Counted from the stretch's first letter, positions 8,068 through 18,297 are shown. The stretch: DNA of 64,000 bases from Henriciella sp. (GCA_013213785.1 JABSPZ010000016.1:1-64000), one strand, 5' to 3'. Numbers and translations: made by a program. Notes: generated from the sequence alone by a model not told the origin.

Positions 8068-9591
8068 TTAGCGCTTCCGACGCGCTTTATCTGCGTATGG
8101 ATTGGCCCCCTGCTTAACGTGCAGGCGGATCGGAACGCCCGGCAATTCAAATGCCTCACGTAAGCCGTTCACGAGGTACCGCTTATACTGCTCCGGCATT
8201 TGATCCCCGCGAGATGCAATCAACACGAAGGTTGGCGGACGCGCTTTAATCTGCGCCATATAGCGAGGCTTGATTCTTTTACCCTGAACGCTCGGCGGCG
8301 GGTTGCGGTCGATCATATAGCGGAGCCAACGGTTCAAATCGCCGGTTTTCACACGCGCGCACCAGTCGTCATAGGCTTTCGCGACCGCAGGCATGAGGCG
8401 CTCAACGCGCTTCCCAGTCAGGCCGGAGAGCGTCACAAGCGCAGCTCCTTTGGCTTGTGGCAAATGCTCTTTCAGGCGGCGCTCGAGCTCTTTCATCGCC
8501 ATGCCGTGGTTTTTAATCGTATCCCATTTGGAGACGACAAAGACGACAGCGCGTCCCTCGCGAATGGCGAGATCAGCGATTTGAAGGTCCTGTTTTTCAA
8601 ACGAGTCTTCCGGATCCATCACCAGGGCGACGACATCCGCATATTTCAGAGAGCGGACCGTTTCTCCGGTCGACATCTTCTCCAAACGCTCTTGGACTTT
8701 AGACTTGCGGCGCAATCCCGCTGTATCCACCAGACGTACTTCACGGCCTTCCCAGGTCCAACGCAGCGTCACGGAATCGCGTGTTATGCCGGCTTCTGGC
8801 CCGGTTAGCATGCGCTGCTCGCCAACCAACTGGTTGATCAAGGACGACTTACCTGCATTCGGACGGCCAACAATGGCGAGCCGGATGGGGCGGGTCTTCG
8901 TTGCCGCTTTCGCCTCATCGATTGCGGCACCTTCGGCCTCATCATCGATGCCAGCTTTCTCTAGGGCGGCAGTCAGTTTGTCTGCATTGAGGTATGGGTC
9001 ATCCACATCGAGTCCCTCGAGTTGATCCAAGATTCCCTCATTGAATCTGTCTTGCTCTTCTTCTTCGGCCTCTTGCAACGCCCGCTCAAAAGCTTCTTCG
9101 CCCAGCACTTCACGGATCGAGGCATAGAGGTCGGATAAGCCTTCACCATGGGCACCCGAAAGACCCACAGGCTCACCGAGCCCCAGGTTCCAAGCCTCCA
9201 GAACGCCTGCCTCTCCGGCGCGGCCCTCTGCTTTGTTCGCAGCTAGAACGATCGGCATATCCGCCCGTCGCAGCACCTGCGCGAACCGCTCATCCAGCGC
9301 TGTTACACCGACACGTGCGTCGATGAGGAACAGGGCCAGTTCAGCTTCGCGAATAGCGATTTCTGTTTGTTCGCGCATCCGCGATTCGAGAGACTCATCA
9401 GTGACGTCTTCATACCCAGCTGTATCGATCAGGATGAGAGGTAGATCGGCGAGCCGCCCCTCAGCTTCTTTGCGGTCACGCGTGACGCCGGGCTGATCAT
9501 CGACCAGCGCCAATTGCTTCCCCGCCAGGCGGTTAAACAGGGTCGACTTCCCAACATTCGGGCGTCCAACAATAGCGATTTTTAATGGCAT
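8068..9591 (-). CDS. der: Ribosome biogenesis GTPase Der (EngA)
   Basis: Two G domains: GRPNVGKSTLFN...DTAGYE and GRPNAGKSSLIN...DTAGLRRK; KH-like C-terminus. Confidence 0.97.
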   Translation of the reverse strand: MPLKIAIVGRPNVGKSTLFNRLAGKQLALVDDQPGVTRDRKEAEGRLADLPLILIDTAGYEDVTDESLESRMREQTEIAIREAELALFLIDARVGVTALDERFAQVLRRADMPIVLAANKAEGRAGEAGVLEAWNLGLGEPVGLSGAHGEGLSDLYASIREVLGEEAFERALQEAEEEEQDRFNEGILDQLEGLDVDDPYLNADKLTAALEKAGIDDEAEGAAIDEAKAATKTRPIRLAIVGRPNAGKSSLINQLVGEQRMLTGPEAGITRDSVTLRWTWEGREVRLVDTAGLRRKSKVQERLEKMSTGETVRSLKYADVVALVMDPEDSFEKQDLQIADLAIREGRAVVFVVSKWDTIKNHGMAMKELERRLKEHLPQAKGAALVTLSGLTGKRVERLMPAVAKAYDDWCARVKTGDLNRWLRYMIDRNPPPSVQGKRIKPRYMAQIKARPPTFVLIASRGDQMPEQYKRYLVNGLREAFELPGVPIRLHVKQGANPYADKARRKR

Positions 9592-9633
9592 AGCGCGCGC
9601 CTTTAGAAAAACGGAGTGCGCGCTCCAATTGCC

Positions 9634-10983
9634 CTAGCGAACAGCAACCAAGCGCGCGTCATCTGTCAGAACAATCAATTTTTCCTGAACAGCAATCGGC
9701 TCGATATAGACAGGATCACCAATTTTCAAGCGGTCAGTCTCATCACCGGTCTGTGGATCGAAGGCGATCAACTCCCCTTTTGAAGAAACGACGAGCACGC
9801 GACCTGAGGCGATCACGGGACCTGCATAGGTCAATCGACCCTTTTGTTTCTTCTCATTTGAGAACTTTTCGAGGTCCTTCACCCAAACAACTTGGCCTGT
9901 TCCGGCTTTGATACAAGCCAGCTCGGCATCGACGCCCATGATGAAAAGATACTCGCCTGTCAGCGCCGGAGCTTGGGTGGTTCCAATTGGCTGCTGCCAA
10001 ACGCGATTACCGGTACGGCCGTCAATCGCCGCGAAGACGCCTGACTGGCTCGCCGCGAATACAAGTCCGCCGCCAAGAATGGGGCGCGCGCCAATATCAT
10101 TGATGGAAGAGATCGGTGTGAACTGACCGACACTCGCGAGAGCTTCTGCCCAAAGACGGCGACCGTTGCTCGCCAGGTAAGCAATAACTTCACCTGAGGA
10201 GTATGGTGCAACAACGATGTCTTCGACCGCCGCAGGGCTTGGAGACCCAAGGACACGCGCGGATTCAGCGATCGCTTGATCGCTCCAAATCACATCGCCC
10301 GTTGCGAGATCGAGCGCGAGCACTTCGTTGTTGTTGGAGGACACGAAAATCCGGCCATCTTTGATTGTCGGTGACCCTGTCATCGGAGCTTCGGTCTCTG
10401 TCCGCCACAACTCATTACCATTGCTGGCATCCATCGCGGCAACAAAACCGTAAGCACTGGCGATAACGAGCGTGTTGCCTTCCAGGCCGATCCCCGACCC
10501 AATCCCGAGATTGTCGCGGCGGCTACCTGAATCGAGTTTTTCGCTCCAAACACGGCTGCCGTTTGCGGCATCAGTTGCAGTGATCACTTGTCTGGAATCA
10601 ATCGTGTAGATCGTATCGGCAGAGGCAACCGGAGGTGTAGTAAGCGCCGAACTACGGTCGGAGCCGGATCCAACATTGGCGCGCCAAGCGACATCAAACT
10701 CGCTGGCTGCACTAATATGTCCGATCGCTTTACTTGCGCGACTACCTGCTTGCGGCCATCCGTCAGCCAGATCTCTAGCCGGCGGCAAAGTGACGATCTC
10801 AGTCACAAGGTCTGGGTCGGGCTGTAAGCGCTCGTCACCGAGCACCATTGTGATGCGCCCCTCTTTCTCGAGGGCCTCTTCAGCTTTTCGCTGTGCACTG
10901 TTCCGATCGAGAATTGAACAGGCCGAAAGTCCGAGAACGGAAATCGAGACGAGTGTGAGTCTGAAAACAGATTGCGCGCTCAT
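9634..10983 (-). CDS. bamB: PQQ-like beta-propeller lipoprotein, BamB-like
   Basis: Lipobox LSACSIL, repeated beta-propeller blades (DAANGSRVWSEKL, DASNGNELWRTE, etc.), conserved neighbour of der. Confidence 0.85.
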   Translation of the reverse strand: MSAQSVFRLTLVSISVLGLSACSILDRNSAQRKAEEALEKEGRITMVLGDERLQPDPDLVTEIVTLPPARDLADGWPQAGSRASKAIGHISAASEFDVAWRANVGSGSDRSSALTTPPVASADTIYTIDSRQVITATDAANGSRVWSEKLDSGSRRDNLGIGSGIGLEGNTLVIASAYGFVAAMDASNGNELWRTETEAPMTGSPTIKDGRIFVSSNNNEVLALDLATGDVIWSDQAIAESARVLGSPSPAAVEDIVVAPYSSGEVIAYLASNGRRLWAEALASVGQFTPISSINDIGARPILGGGLVFAASQSGVFAAIDGRTGNRVWQQPIGTTQAPALTGEYLFIMGVDAELACIKAGTGQVVWVKDLEKFSNEKKQKGRLTYAGPVIASGRVLVVSSKGELIAFDPQTGDETDRLKIGDPVYIEPIAVQEKLIVLTDDARLVAVR

Positions 10984-11708
10984 TCAGGCGTCTCCTCAGT
11001 GGTTTCTTCCGTTGCTGGCTCTGTTGGCACCTCTGGAACTTCCGCCGGTGTTGTTTCAATTTCAGCACTGATTGGCGGAAGCGCAGCAAGCGCTTGTTGA
11101 GCTCTCGTAACAACGCCGGGTGGCGCATTTTGGGCAAGTCGCAGGAAATTGAACTCGCGACGCGCAAAGTCGATGTCACCGTCCTGCAGGGCTTTCGCCG
11201 CAACCAGTTCTGAGGCGAGCGCCGCAAAAGGGCCGTCACCGCTTGTCAGTGGCGACAGAATTGCTTCCAATTCACTTCGGCTGAGCGTGTCGGCTTCCAG
11301 ATAAGCAGACTTGATCAGTGCAAGCTTTTCGGTCGGATCTTCGAGATCACTGATGGATGCCGACAGCACCTCAGCAGCGGCCGCGGCATCGCCATTTCCG
11401 TCCAACCGTACGCCCGCCAAATAGTGCGCGGCGACTTTTGAAGGCGCGATATTATTCTCGATCAGCTCAGTGAGCTGAGTCGCTGCTGATTCGTAATTGC
11501 GGGCATCTACTTCAACCAGAGCGGCCTCTAGTCTCGAAGCATTCTCCTCAACAGTGTTTGCTGCCTGGACCTGCCGATACTCATTGAACGCAACGCCGCC
11601 GATCAATAAGGCAGCCGCGATGTAAGCAAAGATCCCATACTTTTTCCAAAGTCCGGTCAGACGGTCCTGGCGTAAGCCTTCTTCGACTTCTTCAAAAATG
11701 TCGGCCAA
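10980..11708 (-). CDS. Tetratricopeptide repeat membrane protein, YfgM-like
   Basis: MADIFEEVEEGLRQDRLTGLWKKYG start, single TM and TPR-like region; der-bamB-yfgM synteny; 4-nt overlap with bamB. Confidence 0.8.
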   Translation of the reverse strand: MADIFEEVEEGLRQDRLTGLWKKYGIFAYIAAALLIGGVAFNEYRQVQAANTVEENASRLEAALVEVDARNYESAATQLTELIENNIAPSKVAAHYLAGVRLDGNGDAAAAAEVLSASISDLEDPTEKLALIKSAYLEADTLSRSELEAILSPLTSGDGPFAALASELVAAKALQDGDIDFARREFNFLRLAQNAPPGVVTRAQQALAALPPISAEIETTPAEVPEVPTEPATEETTEETPE

Positions 11709-11785
11709 ATATGGTCTCCGATGATTTGAATTACTTTAACCACCCTCACCCTAGCGGCGCCTGCTCACGCCCGCAACGGACAAGG

Positions 11786-12622
11786 TTAGCTGTCAGCAGA
11801 TTTCCGCACTTTATAGGTTTGCGCCTCACCCGGGAATGCACGTGAGCGTACTTCGTTAGCGTATGTCTCAGTCGCCTCCCCGATGACGGTTTTCAGATCT
11901 GCGTTTTTCTTCACAAACTTCGGAACCCAATCGGTCATGCCGAGCAGGTCATTGGTGACCAGAATTTGTCCATCACACCCGGCCGACGCACCAATACCGA
12001 TTGTCGGGCATTCAACCGCCGCGGTGATTTCGTCAGCAAGATTAGGCGCCACCCCCTCAACGACGATTGCGAATGCCCCGGCTCGATCAGCGGCGACAGC
12101 TTCCTGAATGGCACGATCCCATTCGCCGGTCGTGCGGCCTTTGGCTCTGAAGCCGCCGTCTACATTGATCGCTTGAGGGCGAAGTCCGACATGCCCCATG
12201 ACTGGAATGCCGCGTTCAACCAGATGCGCAATTTGTGTCGCGGCATATGTTCCGCTCTCAATTTTTACGGCTTGGCAGCCGGTTTCCTGCATGATGCGGG
12301 CGGCGTTCAAAAACGCTTGATCCGAATTTGTTTCATAGGACCCAAATGGCATATCCACGACCACGAAAGCCTGCGATGAGCCGCGCATCACAGCCTGACC
12401 GTGGAGAATCATCATTTCCAAGGTCACACCAACGGTTGAGCTCAAGCCGTGCACAACCATACCCACGCTGTCGCCAACCAACAGGATATCGCAATGCGGG
12501 TCCAAGAGACTTGCGACCTGCGCATCATAGGCGGTGAGACACACGAGCGGGTCTCCGCCTTTCGCTTTCGCGATATCTTTGACTGTTTTCCGCCGGATCT
12601 GCGTCTGCGCTGACATATACAA
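11786..12622 (-). CDS. panB: 3-methyl-2-oxobutanoate hydroxymethyltransferase
   Basis: LTAYDAQVASLLD, LLVGDSVGMVVHG, GHVGLRPQ, GIGASAGCDGQILV. Confidence 0.95.
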   Translation of the reverse strand: MYMSAQTQIRRKTVKDIAKAKGGDPLVCLTAYDAQVASLLDPHCDILLVGDSVGMVVHGLSSTVGVTLEMMILHGQAVMRGSSQAFVVVDMPFGSYETNSDQAFLNAARIMQETGCQAVKIESGTYAATQIAHLVERGIPVMGHVGLRPQAINVDGGFRAKGRTTGEWDRAIQEAVAADRAGAFAIVVEGVAPNLADEITAAVECPTIGIGASAGCDGQILVTNDLLGMTDWVPKFVKKNADLKTVIGEATETYANEVRSRAFPGEAQTYKVRKSADS

Positions 12623-12692
12623 GCCCTATTCTCAATTCAGATTGGGCTTTAGCAGACCGGTAGATGGCGACAAGTGAAGCCGCTGTAGGGAC

Positions 12693-13325
12693 TTACTGTG
12701 GAAGCGCATAAACTCCGAATAAAATCGGATGCAACCACAAAGCGATCGCGGCCCAAACCCCAAGTCCAACCACAACTGGAATGACGTCCATCATAGGGTT
12801 CAGAGCGACGTCAGGTCCTGGTCCATTGTCGCCTCGGCGCTTCACCATAATTCGATCAAACACGGCAAAGGCCAGGAAGCTGCCAAACAGCAAAACAGAG
12901 TTTAGTTCGCCATTTGCAAGCAAATGCCCGAGTGCCCAGAGTTTCACCGCGAGCAACATCGGGTGTTTGGTTGCTTTTTTGATATGCCCCGCTGGAACCT
13001 GTGAGGCGACTAAGAGAATGAGCGCCGGGATGGTGAGAACCAGGTTAATATGCGCCAGCCAAGTTGGCGGCGTATAGATAATGCCAGACCCTCGCGCTGC
13101 GCCAAAACCATAAACAATCAAGACAAAGCTGGCGATCGAGACCAAGGAGTAAATCCCCATATAGGGGCCGTAACCCAGCCGCTCTTTCATGTCCTTGCCG
13201 GGCTCTCTCGACCTCACCGCCGAGAATAAATGAATCCCGAAGAATACCGCCAATCCGATGAGTAAAATGATCATTCTTTGCCTCCCGCTTTGTCCCAAAA
13301 GACTAAATTTTGATTGGTTTGACAA
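12693..13325 (-). CDS. NnrU family membrane protein
   Basis: Multi-TM; HPMLLAVKLWALGHLLANG motif typical of NnrU/isoprenylcysteine methyltransferase-like proteins. Confidence 0.75.
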   Translation of the reverse strand: MSNQSKFSLLGQSGRQRMIILLIGLAVFFGIHLFSAVRSREPGKDMKERLGYGPYMGIYSLVSIASFVLIVYGFGAARGSGIIYTPPTWLAHINLVLTIPALILLVASQVPAGHIKKATKHPMLLAVKLWALGHLLANGELNSVLLFGSFLAFAVFDRIMVKRRGDNGPGPDVALNPMMDVIPVVVGLGVWAAIALWLHPILFGVYALPQ

Positions 13326-13434
13326 AGGGTTCTGTGTCCTGGCGTTCGTCCTTCGCTAAAAAATCACAAATGTAACATTGCCTTTTTTCGATAATGTATT
13401 ATTATTTATCAATAATGATTGCAAGGAGAACGAT

Positions 13435-13920
13435 ATGAAACTGATCCCCACCCTACTCCTCGCCGGCGCATTCAGCGGAACGGCATTTGCCGCAGATGAA
13501 GCTCCTGCTGCGACGCAATGGAGCTTGTTAGACGGCTCGAATGGAAAAGCGGTTTATTCTACAGAAAGCGGTAGTCCCGCGCTCGTGCTCGGCTGCAGCG
13601 AGGCCGGAAAAATTTCAGCGACATTTAGTTTGGACGGCAACGTCATGGACAAGATGGAAGCCCGCTCCAAAAAGACTCGTGTGATCAATGGCTCCCTAGC
13701 CGTTGAGGAAGCCGATGCAGACAAAGCCAAGTGGATCTACCTAAAGAGGCGTAATATGGCAGCGCCGATTGAAGGTCGTTACGCCCGCCGGATCTATAAT
13801 GCTGCTGTTACCGGAAAATCTGTGACGATCGATCTGGGACGCCAAGGCTCTTATGAGTACGCACCGCCGAAACTGAACGGTCAGTTCAAAGCCTTCGCTG
13901 ATGGGTGTTCGGCGAGCTAG
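13435..13920 (+). CDS. Secreted protein of unknown function
   Basis: ATG at 13435 preceded by gcaaggag; signal peptide MKLIPTLLLAGAFSGTAFA. The track start at 13378 (TTG) appears too early. Confidence 0.7.
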   Translation: MKLIPTLLLAGAFSGTAFAADEAPAATQWSLLDGSNGKAVYSTESGSPALVLGCSEAGKISATFSLDGNVMDKMEARSKKTRVINGSLAVEEADADKAKWIYLKRRNMAAPIEGRYARRIYNAAVTGKSVTIDLGRQGSYEYAPPKLNGQFKAFADGCSAS

Positions 13921-13929
13921 AGACCGCGT

Positions 13930-14289
13930 CTACTCCGCTGCAGCGGGAACGATTGTGACGCTCCCGCCGCACCCGCACGCATCGGTCTGGTTTGGGTTTG
14001 AGAACGTAAACTTCTCATGCAGAAGGGTTGTCTCGTAATCCACGACGGACCCGAGCAAAAAGAGCACGGCTTTTGCGTCAACGACAATCTTTACGCCCTT
14101 GTCTTCGACGATCTCATCAAGTGGCTCAGGTGCGTCGACATAATCCATGACATATTCCATGCCGGCACAGCCGCCATTGGTAACACCCACACGCAAAAAG
14201 CCGGTGCCTTTGTCAGACATAATTTCTGATACACGCGCTGCCGCGTCATCAGTCAGGGTCACAAGTTTTGGTCTGGGTCGTCTAGCCAT
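13930..14289 (-). CDS. sufA: HesB/IscA-family Fe-S cluster assembly protein (SufA)
   Basis: GVTNGGCAGMEYVM and C-terminal CGCGGS motif; follows suf genes. Confidence 0.88.
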   Translation of the reverse strand: MARRPRPKLVTLTDDAAARVSEIMSDKGTGFLRVGVTNGGCAGMEYVMDYVDAPEPLDEIVEDKGVKIVVDAKAVLFLLGSVVDYETTLLHEKFTFSNPNQTDACGCGGSVTIVPAAAE

Positions 14290-14324
14290 GATCTTTACAT
14301 AAGGTCGAAACGCTTGCCCTTCAA

Positions 14325-14720
14325 TTAAAGCATATTCAGCGCAAGACGCGCTTCATCGGACATCCGCGATGGATCCCAAGGTGGATCGAAGGTCAAACGC
14401 ACTTCAACATCCGTGATTCCTTCGACCGTACATGCCGCATTCTCAATCCAGCCGGGCATATCACCGGCGACCGGGCATCCTGGCGCTGTCAAAGTCATGT
14501 CGATATCAACCTTACGGTCATCATCGATGTCGACTTTGTAGATCAGCCCCAATTCATAGATATCAACGGGGATTTCCGGATCATAGACCGTTTTAAAGGC
14601 AGCGATCAGATCGTCCGTGATTCGATTCAACTCCGCTTGCGGAATTGACGAACCGGGCTCTGGCGCTGCTTCCGCTGGCGCCACATCGATCACATCTCGA
14701 GAGGTCATATCATCTGCCAT
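14325..14720 (-). CDS. MIP18/DUF59 family Fe-S assembly protein (SufT-like)
   Basis: TVYDPEIPVDIYELGLIYKVDID and LTAPGCPVAGDMP. Confidence 0.9.
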   Translation of the reverse strand: MADDMTSRDVIDVAPAEAAPEPGSSIPQAELNRITDDLIAAFKTVYDPEIPVDIYELGLIYKVDIDDDRKVDIDMTLTAPGCPVAGDMPGWIENAACTVEGITDVEVRLTFDPPWDPSRMSDEARLALNML

Positions 14721-14728
14721 TACGAGAC

Positions 14729-15952
14729 CTATATAAGCATCCCACGCGCTTTGTGTAGCGCCTCAATGAAGGCATCAACTTCTTCAAGCGTGTTATAAAT
14801 CCCAAAGCTCGCGCGCGCAGTCGCTGAAACGCCAAGATGATCCATCAACGGCTGAGCACAATGATGGCCCGCGCGAACCGCAACCCCATAGCGATCGAGG
14901 ATTTGTGCAAGGTCATGCGGATGCGCGCCCTCCACAGAGAAAGAGAGCACGGCCCCTTTTCCCTCGGCCGTCCCATGCACGGTCAGACCATTCACGCCGC
15001 GCACGGCTTCGTAAGCGCGCTCATACAAGGCATGCTCGTGCGCGATCATATCGTCGCTTTCGAACTGGCCGAGCCAATCGAGGGCAGCGCCAAAGCCAAT
15101 CGCTTGCAAGATCGGCGGTGTTCCCGCTTCGAACTTATGCGGCGCCTCATTATAGGTGACCCGTTCGCGCTCGACGATTTCGATCATCTCGCCGCCGCCG
15201 TGGAACGGACGAAGCCGCGCCAGCGCATCAGCCTTACCATAGAGCGCGCCGATCCCCGTCGGGCCGTAAATCTTGTGCCCTGTGAGAACGTAATAATCAC
15301 AATCGAGCGCCTGAACGTCGATATCCATGTGAACGCCAGACTGGCAGCCATCGAAAAGGACCTCAGCGCCCGCGGCATGCGCGAGCCGAGCGATCTCTGC
15401 TGCATCGGTCACTGTTCCGAGCACGTTAGACATATGCGTGACGGCGACCATTTTTGTTTTGCTGGACAGCGCCGCCTCATAAGCTGCCATATCAAAGGCG
15501 CCGGTCTCATCGACTTCGACCCATTTCAGAACCGCGCCATAGCGTTCGCGCAGGAAGTGCCACGGTATGATGTTGGAGTGGTGCTCCATGATCGACAGCA
15601 CGATCTCATCACCGGGTTGAATGTCACCCGCAATGCCATTCGCCACGAGGTTGATCGCTTCGGTGCCACCCTTGGTGAAGATGATCTCGTTCACCGAATT
15701 AGCATTCAAAAACGCGCGGATTTTTTCGCGAGCGCCTTCATAGGCTTCAGTCGTTTCATTCGCGAGCGTGTGGATCCCACGGTGCACGTTGGCATAGGCC
15801 GTGCGCCCCTGCTCAGACATCGCGTCCAAAACGGCGTCAGGCTTTTGTGCGCTCGCCGCGTTGTCGAGATAGATAAGCGGCTTGCCATTCACCTCGCGCG
15901 ACAGAATCGGAAACTCCGCACGGATCGCATCAACGTCGAACGGCCGGCTCAT
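14729..15952 (-). CDS. sufS: Cysteine desulfurase SufS
   Basis: LIYLDNAASAQKP, TGHKIYGPTGIGALYGK, RAGHHCAQPLM. Confidence 0.96.
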   Translation of the reverse strand: MSRPFDVDAIRAEFPILSREVNGKPLIYLDNAASAQKPDAVLDAMSEQGRTAYANVHRGIHTLANETTEAYEGAREKIRAFLNANSVNEIIFTKGGTEAINLVANGIAGDIQPGDEIVLSIMEHHSNIIPWHFLRERYGAVLKWVEVDETGAFDMAAYEAALSSKTKMVAVTHMSNVLGTVTDAAEIARLAHAAGAEVLFDGCQSGVHMDIDVQALDCDYYVLTGHKIYGPTGIGALYGKADALARLRPFHGGGEMIEIVERERVTYNEAPHKFEAGTPPILQAIGFGAALDWLGQFESDDMIAHEHALYERAYEAVRGVNGLTVHGTAEGKGAVLSFSVEGAHPHDLAQILDRYGVAVRAGHHCAQPLMDHLGVSATARASFGIYNTLEEVDAFIEALHKARGMLI

Positions 15953-17196
15953 CGTACGCTATCCGTAAGAAAGCGCCGCGCGGCGTCCAGCAAAGCTTCT
16001 TGAGCAGTTTCGCTCGCTTCTTCCAAGGCCTCGGCCACAAAAGCCTCGGTAAGCAAGGCGCGAGCCTCAGCCTCTGGGATACCGCGTTGGCGCATATAGA
16101 ACAGCTGATTGGGATCGAGCGCGCCGGACGTATTGCCGTGGGCACACTCGACATCATCGGCGTAGATTTCAAGTTCCGGTTTCGCGAACACCTCGGCGCC
16201 GTCTTCGAGCAAGAGCGCTTGATGCTGCATATCGGCATCGGTGTGTTGTCCAACGGTGCGCGGAACCAGGAATTTACCTTGGAACACACCCGTTCCACCA
16301 TCCAAAACCGCGCCTTTCGTTACTTGTCGCGTGATGGATGACGGGGCGCCGTGGCGAACATGGCTGGTAAAGTCCGCATGATATCCGCTGGCGCACAAGT
16401 AAGCCCCATTCAGCGTCGCATGCGAACCGCTTTCCTGGTGCTTGAGGCGCGTCTCGAGGCGGGCGACCTTAGCGCCAAATGCGAGCGCAGTCTGGGTGTA
16501 TTCAGACTTCTCGCCCAAAGTTACCACCGCTGTGATGGCTTGCGCCTCGTCTGTCTTGCCGCGCTGCAGGATCGTCCGACTAACAGCCCCGCCCTCTTGC
16601 ATGCCAAGCTCTATCAGGAAGGAGGAAAATCCTGCTCCGCCAAGGTGGCTCTCGATCAAATCCAAGCTCGCGCCCGGTCTAACAATAACAGCCACACGAG
16701 CAAAATTCGTTTCGCCCCGATCTCCGCGCGTCACGATATGGAGAGGCTGCTCTGTTGGTTCGTTGACTTCAATGATCAGCGTATCCAAACCGCCGACACG
16801 GCCTGAAAGCGCAGCTGTCATCGCACCGAGTGGAACTTCCTCTGCTGCACCCAAAGCCTGCGCTTCGTTTCGCTCGTGAAGCTTTATTCCGGCAGGTACA
16901 TTGTCAGGCAATACAACGCCATCTGGCGTGAACTCAATCACTGACTGACCTGGTGCCGCGAGCGCAGCATTATCGGCAGCGTTTTTCGAAGCCTCAACTT
17001 GCTTCAGGGCCGCTTTGAAGTCAGTCCATTTCCAGGCTTCCATGCGCCGATGCGGCAAACCGGTTTCTGCAAATGCTTCGAAAGCCCGTTCGCGCTGACT
17101 ACTCCCGGGGAGCATTGCATAGCGCGCAATCAGCTCCAGCTCAGCTGAACCTGGATTGCGAAACTTATCTTTCAGGGCATCCATAGAGACAGTCAC
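15949..17196 (-). CDS. sufD: Fe-S cluster assembly protein SufD
   Basis: SufBD-type ORF (GNTSGALDPNQLFYMRQRGIPEAEARALL) between sufC and sufS. Confidence 0.94.
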   Translation of the reverse strand: MTVSMDALKDKFRNPGSAELELIARYAMLPGSSQRERAFEAFAETGLPHRRMEAWKWTDFKAALKQVEASKNAADNAALAAPGQSVIEFTPDGVVLPDNVPAGIKLHERNEAQALGAAEEVPLGAMTAALSGRVGGLDTLIIEVNEPTEQPLHIVTRGDRGETNFARVAVIVRPGASLDLIESHLGGAGFSSFLIELGMQEGGAVSRTILQRGKTDEAQAITAVVTLGEKSEYTQTALAFGAKVARLETRLKHQESGSHATLNGAYLCASGYHADFTSHVRHGAPSSITRQVTKGAVLDGGTGVFQGKFLVPRTVGQHTDADMQHQALLLEDGAEVFAKPELEIYADDVECAHGNTSGALDPNQLFYMRQRGIPEAEARALLTEAFVAEALEEASETAQEALLDAARRFLTDSVR

Positions 17197-17967
17197 TTAC
17201 GCGGCCTCTCCCAGCACACCATCATAGCCTTCTTCTTCAAGCCGCAGTGCGAGCTCGGGTCCGCCCGTCTTGATGATCTTGCCGTTCGCGAGAACATGCA
17301 CTTTGTCTGGTTTGATATGATCCAGAAGGCGTTGATAGTGCGTGATGACCAACATCCCGCGCTCCGGGCTTCGAAGCGCATTCACGCCATCTGAAACGGT
17401 CCGTAACGCATCGATATCCAGCCCGGAATCTGTTTCGTCTAGAATAGCGAACCTCGGCTCGAGCATCATCATTTGGAAGATTTCCAAACGCTTCTTTTCG
17501 CCGCCTGAGAAGCCGACATTGAGCGGGCGCTTGAGCATGTCGGATGTCAGATTGAGTTGTGCTCCCAATTCACGCGACTTCTTGATAAAGTCTGGCGCTG
17601 AAATTTCGGGTTCTCCCCGAAGTTTGCGCTGAGCGTTCATCGCGGTTCGGACGAACGTCATGACCGGGACCCCCGGTACCTCAACCGGATACTGGAAGGA
17701 GAGGAATAGACCTTTTGCGGCGCGCTCTTCAGGATCCATGTCGAGCAGGTCGATGCCTTCGAGAGACGCACTACCACCCGTTACCTCATATCCGTCGCGA
17801 CCGGTTAGGACGTAAGACAGCGTAGATTTCCCCGCGCCGTTGGGGCCCATGATTGCGTGAACCTCGCCTGCAGGCACCTCTAGAGACAAACCATTGATGA
17901 TGGTCTTTGCCTCGTCTTCTTCGCCGACTGTGGCGGTGAGATTTTCCAATTTCAACATGGGGCGCAT
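17197..17967 (-). CDS. sufC: Fe-S cluster assembly ATPase SufC
   Basis: ABC ATPase: GPNGAGKSTLSYVLTG, GFSGGEKKRLEIFQM, DETDSGLDIDALR. Confidence 0.96.
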   Translation of the reverse strand: MRPMLKLENLTATVGEEDEAKTIINGLSLEVPAGEVHAIMGPNGAGKSTLSYVLTGRDGYEVTGGSASLEGIDLLDMDPEERAAKGLFLSFQYPVEVPGVPVMTFVRTAMNAQRKLRGEPEISAPDFIKKSRELGAQLNLTSDMLKRPLNVGFSGGEKKRLEIFQMMMLEPRFAILDETDSGLDIDALRTVSDGVNALRSPERGMLVITHYQRLLDHIKPDKVHVLANGKIIKTGGPELALRLEEEGYDGVLGEAA

Positions 17968-18147
17968 GTAGAGCCGAATGAGCTAAATTCAAAGGGTGAA
18001 ATGCCGCAATGACAGGTCAAAATGCCCTGGAAGAACCTATGATCCTCATGGGGCGCCCGAAAACGACTTAGATTCGTCTACATGCCTTGAAAACCGCGCC
18101 TTCAGTTATTATTGCTTATCAATAAGAAACTGAAAGGATATAATTCA

Positions 18148-18297
18148 ATGTGGCTGTTCTTGCTCTGGTGGTGTGTTGATGATCATCTTGCCGAAGCGCT
18201 GAACACTCCCGGCTTAGGAGAGTTACCCATTTGGGCACCGCTCATCTTGTCCTTAGCATTCTCGTTTACGTTTAGCCGGTCGGTAAAAAAAGGCTAA
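18148..18297 (+). CDS. Small predicted membrane protein (49 aa)
   Basis: ATG at 18148 with upstream gaaagga; MWLFLLWWCVDDHLAEALNTPGLGELPIWAPLILSLAFSFTFSRSVKKG, two hydrophobic stretches. Confidence 0.4.
   Translation: MWLFLLWWCVDDHLAEALNTPGLGELPIWAPLILSLAFSFTFSRSVKKG

Noticed and set aside
8200-8808. 202-aa + strand ORF inside der
   Set aside because: Antisense shadow of der; His/Arg-rich with no family features.
14837-16003. 388-aa + strand ORF opposite sufS
   Set aside because: Antisense to a clearly conserved sufS CDS; long antisense ORFs are expected from its codon bias. Protein has no recognisable domain.
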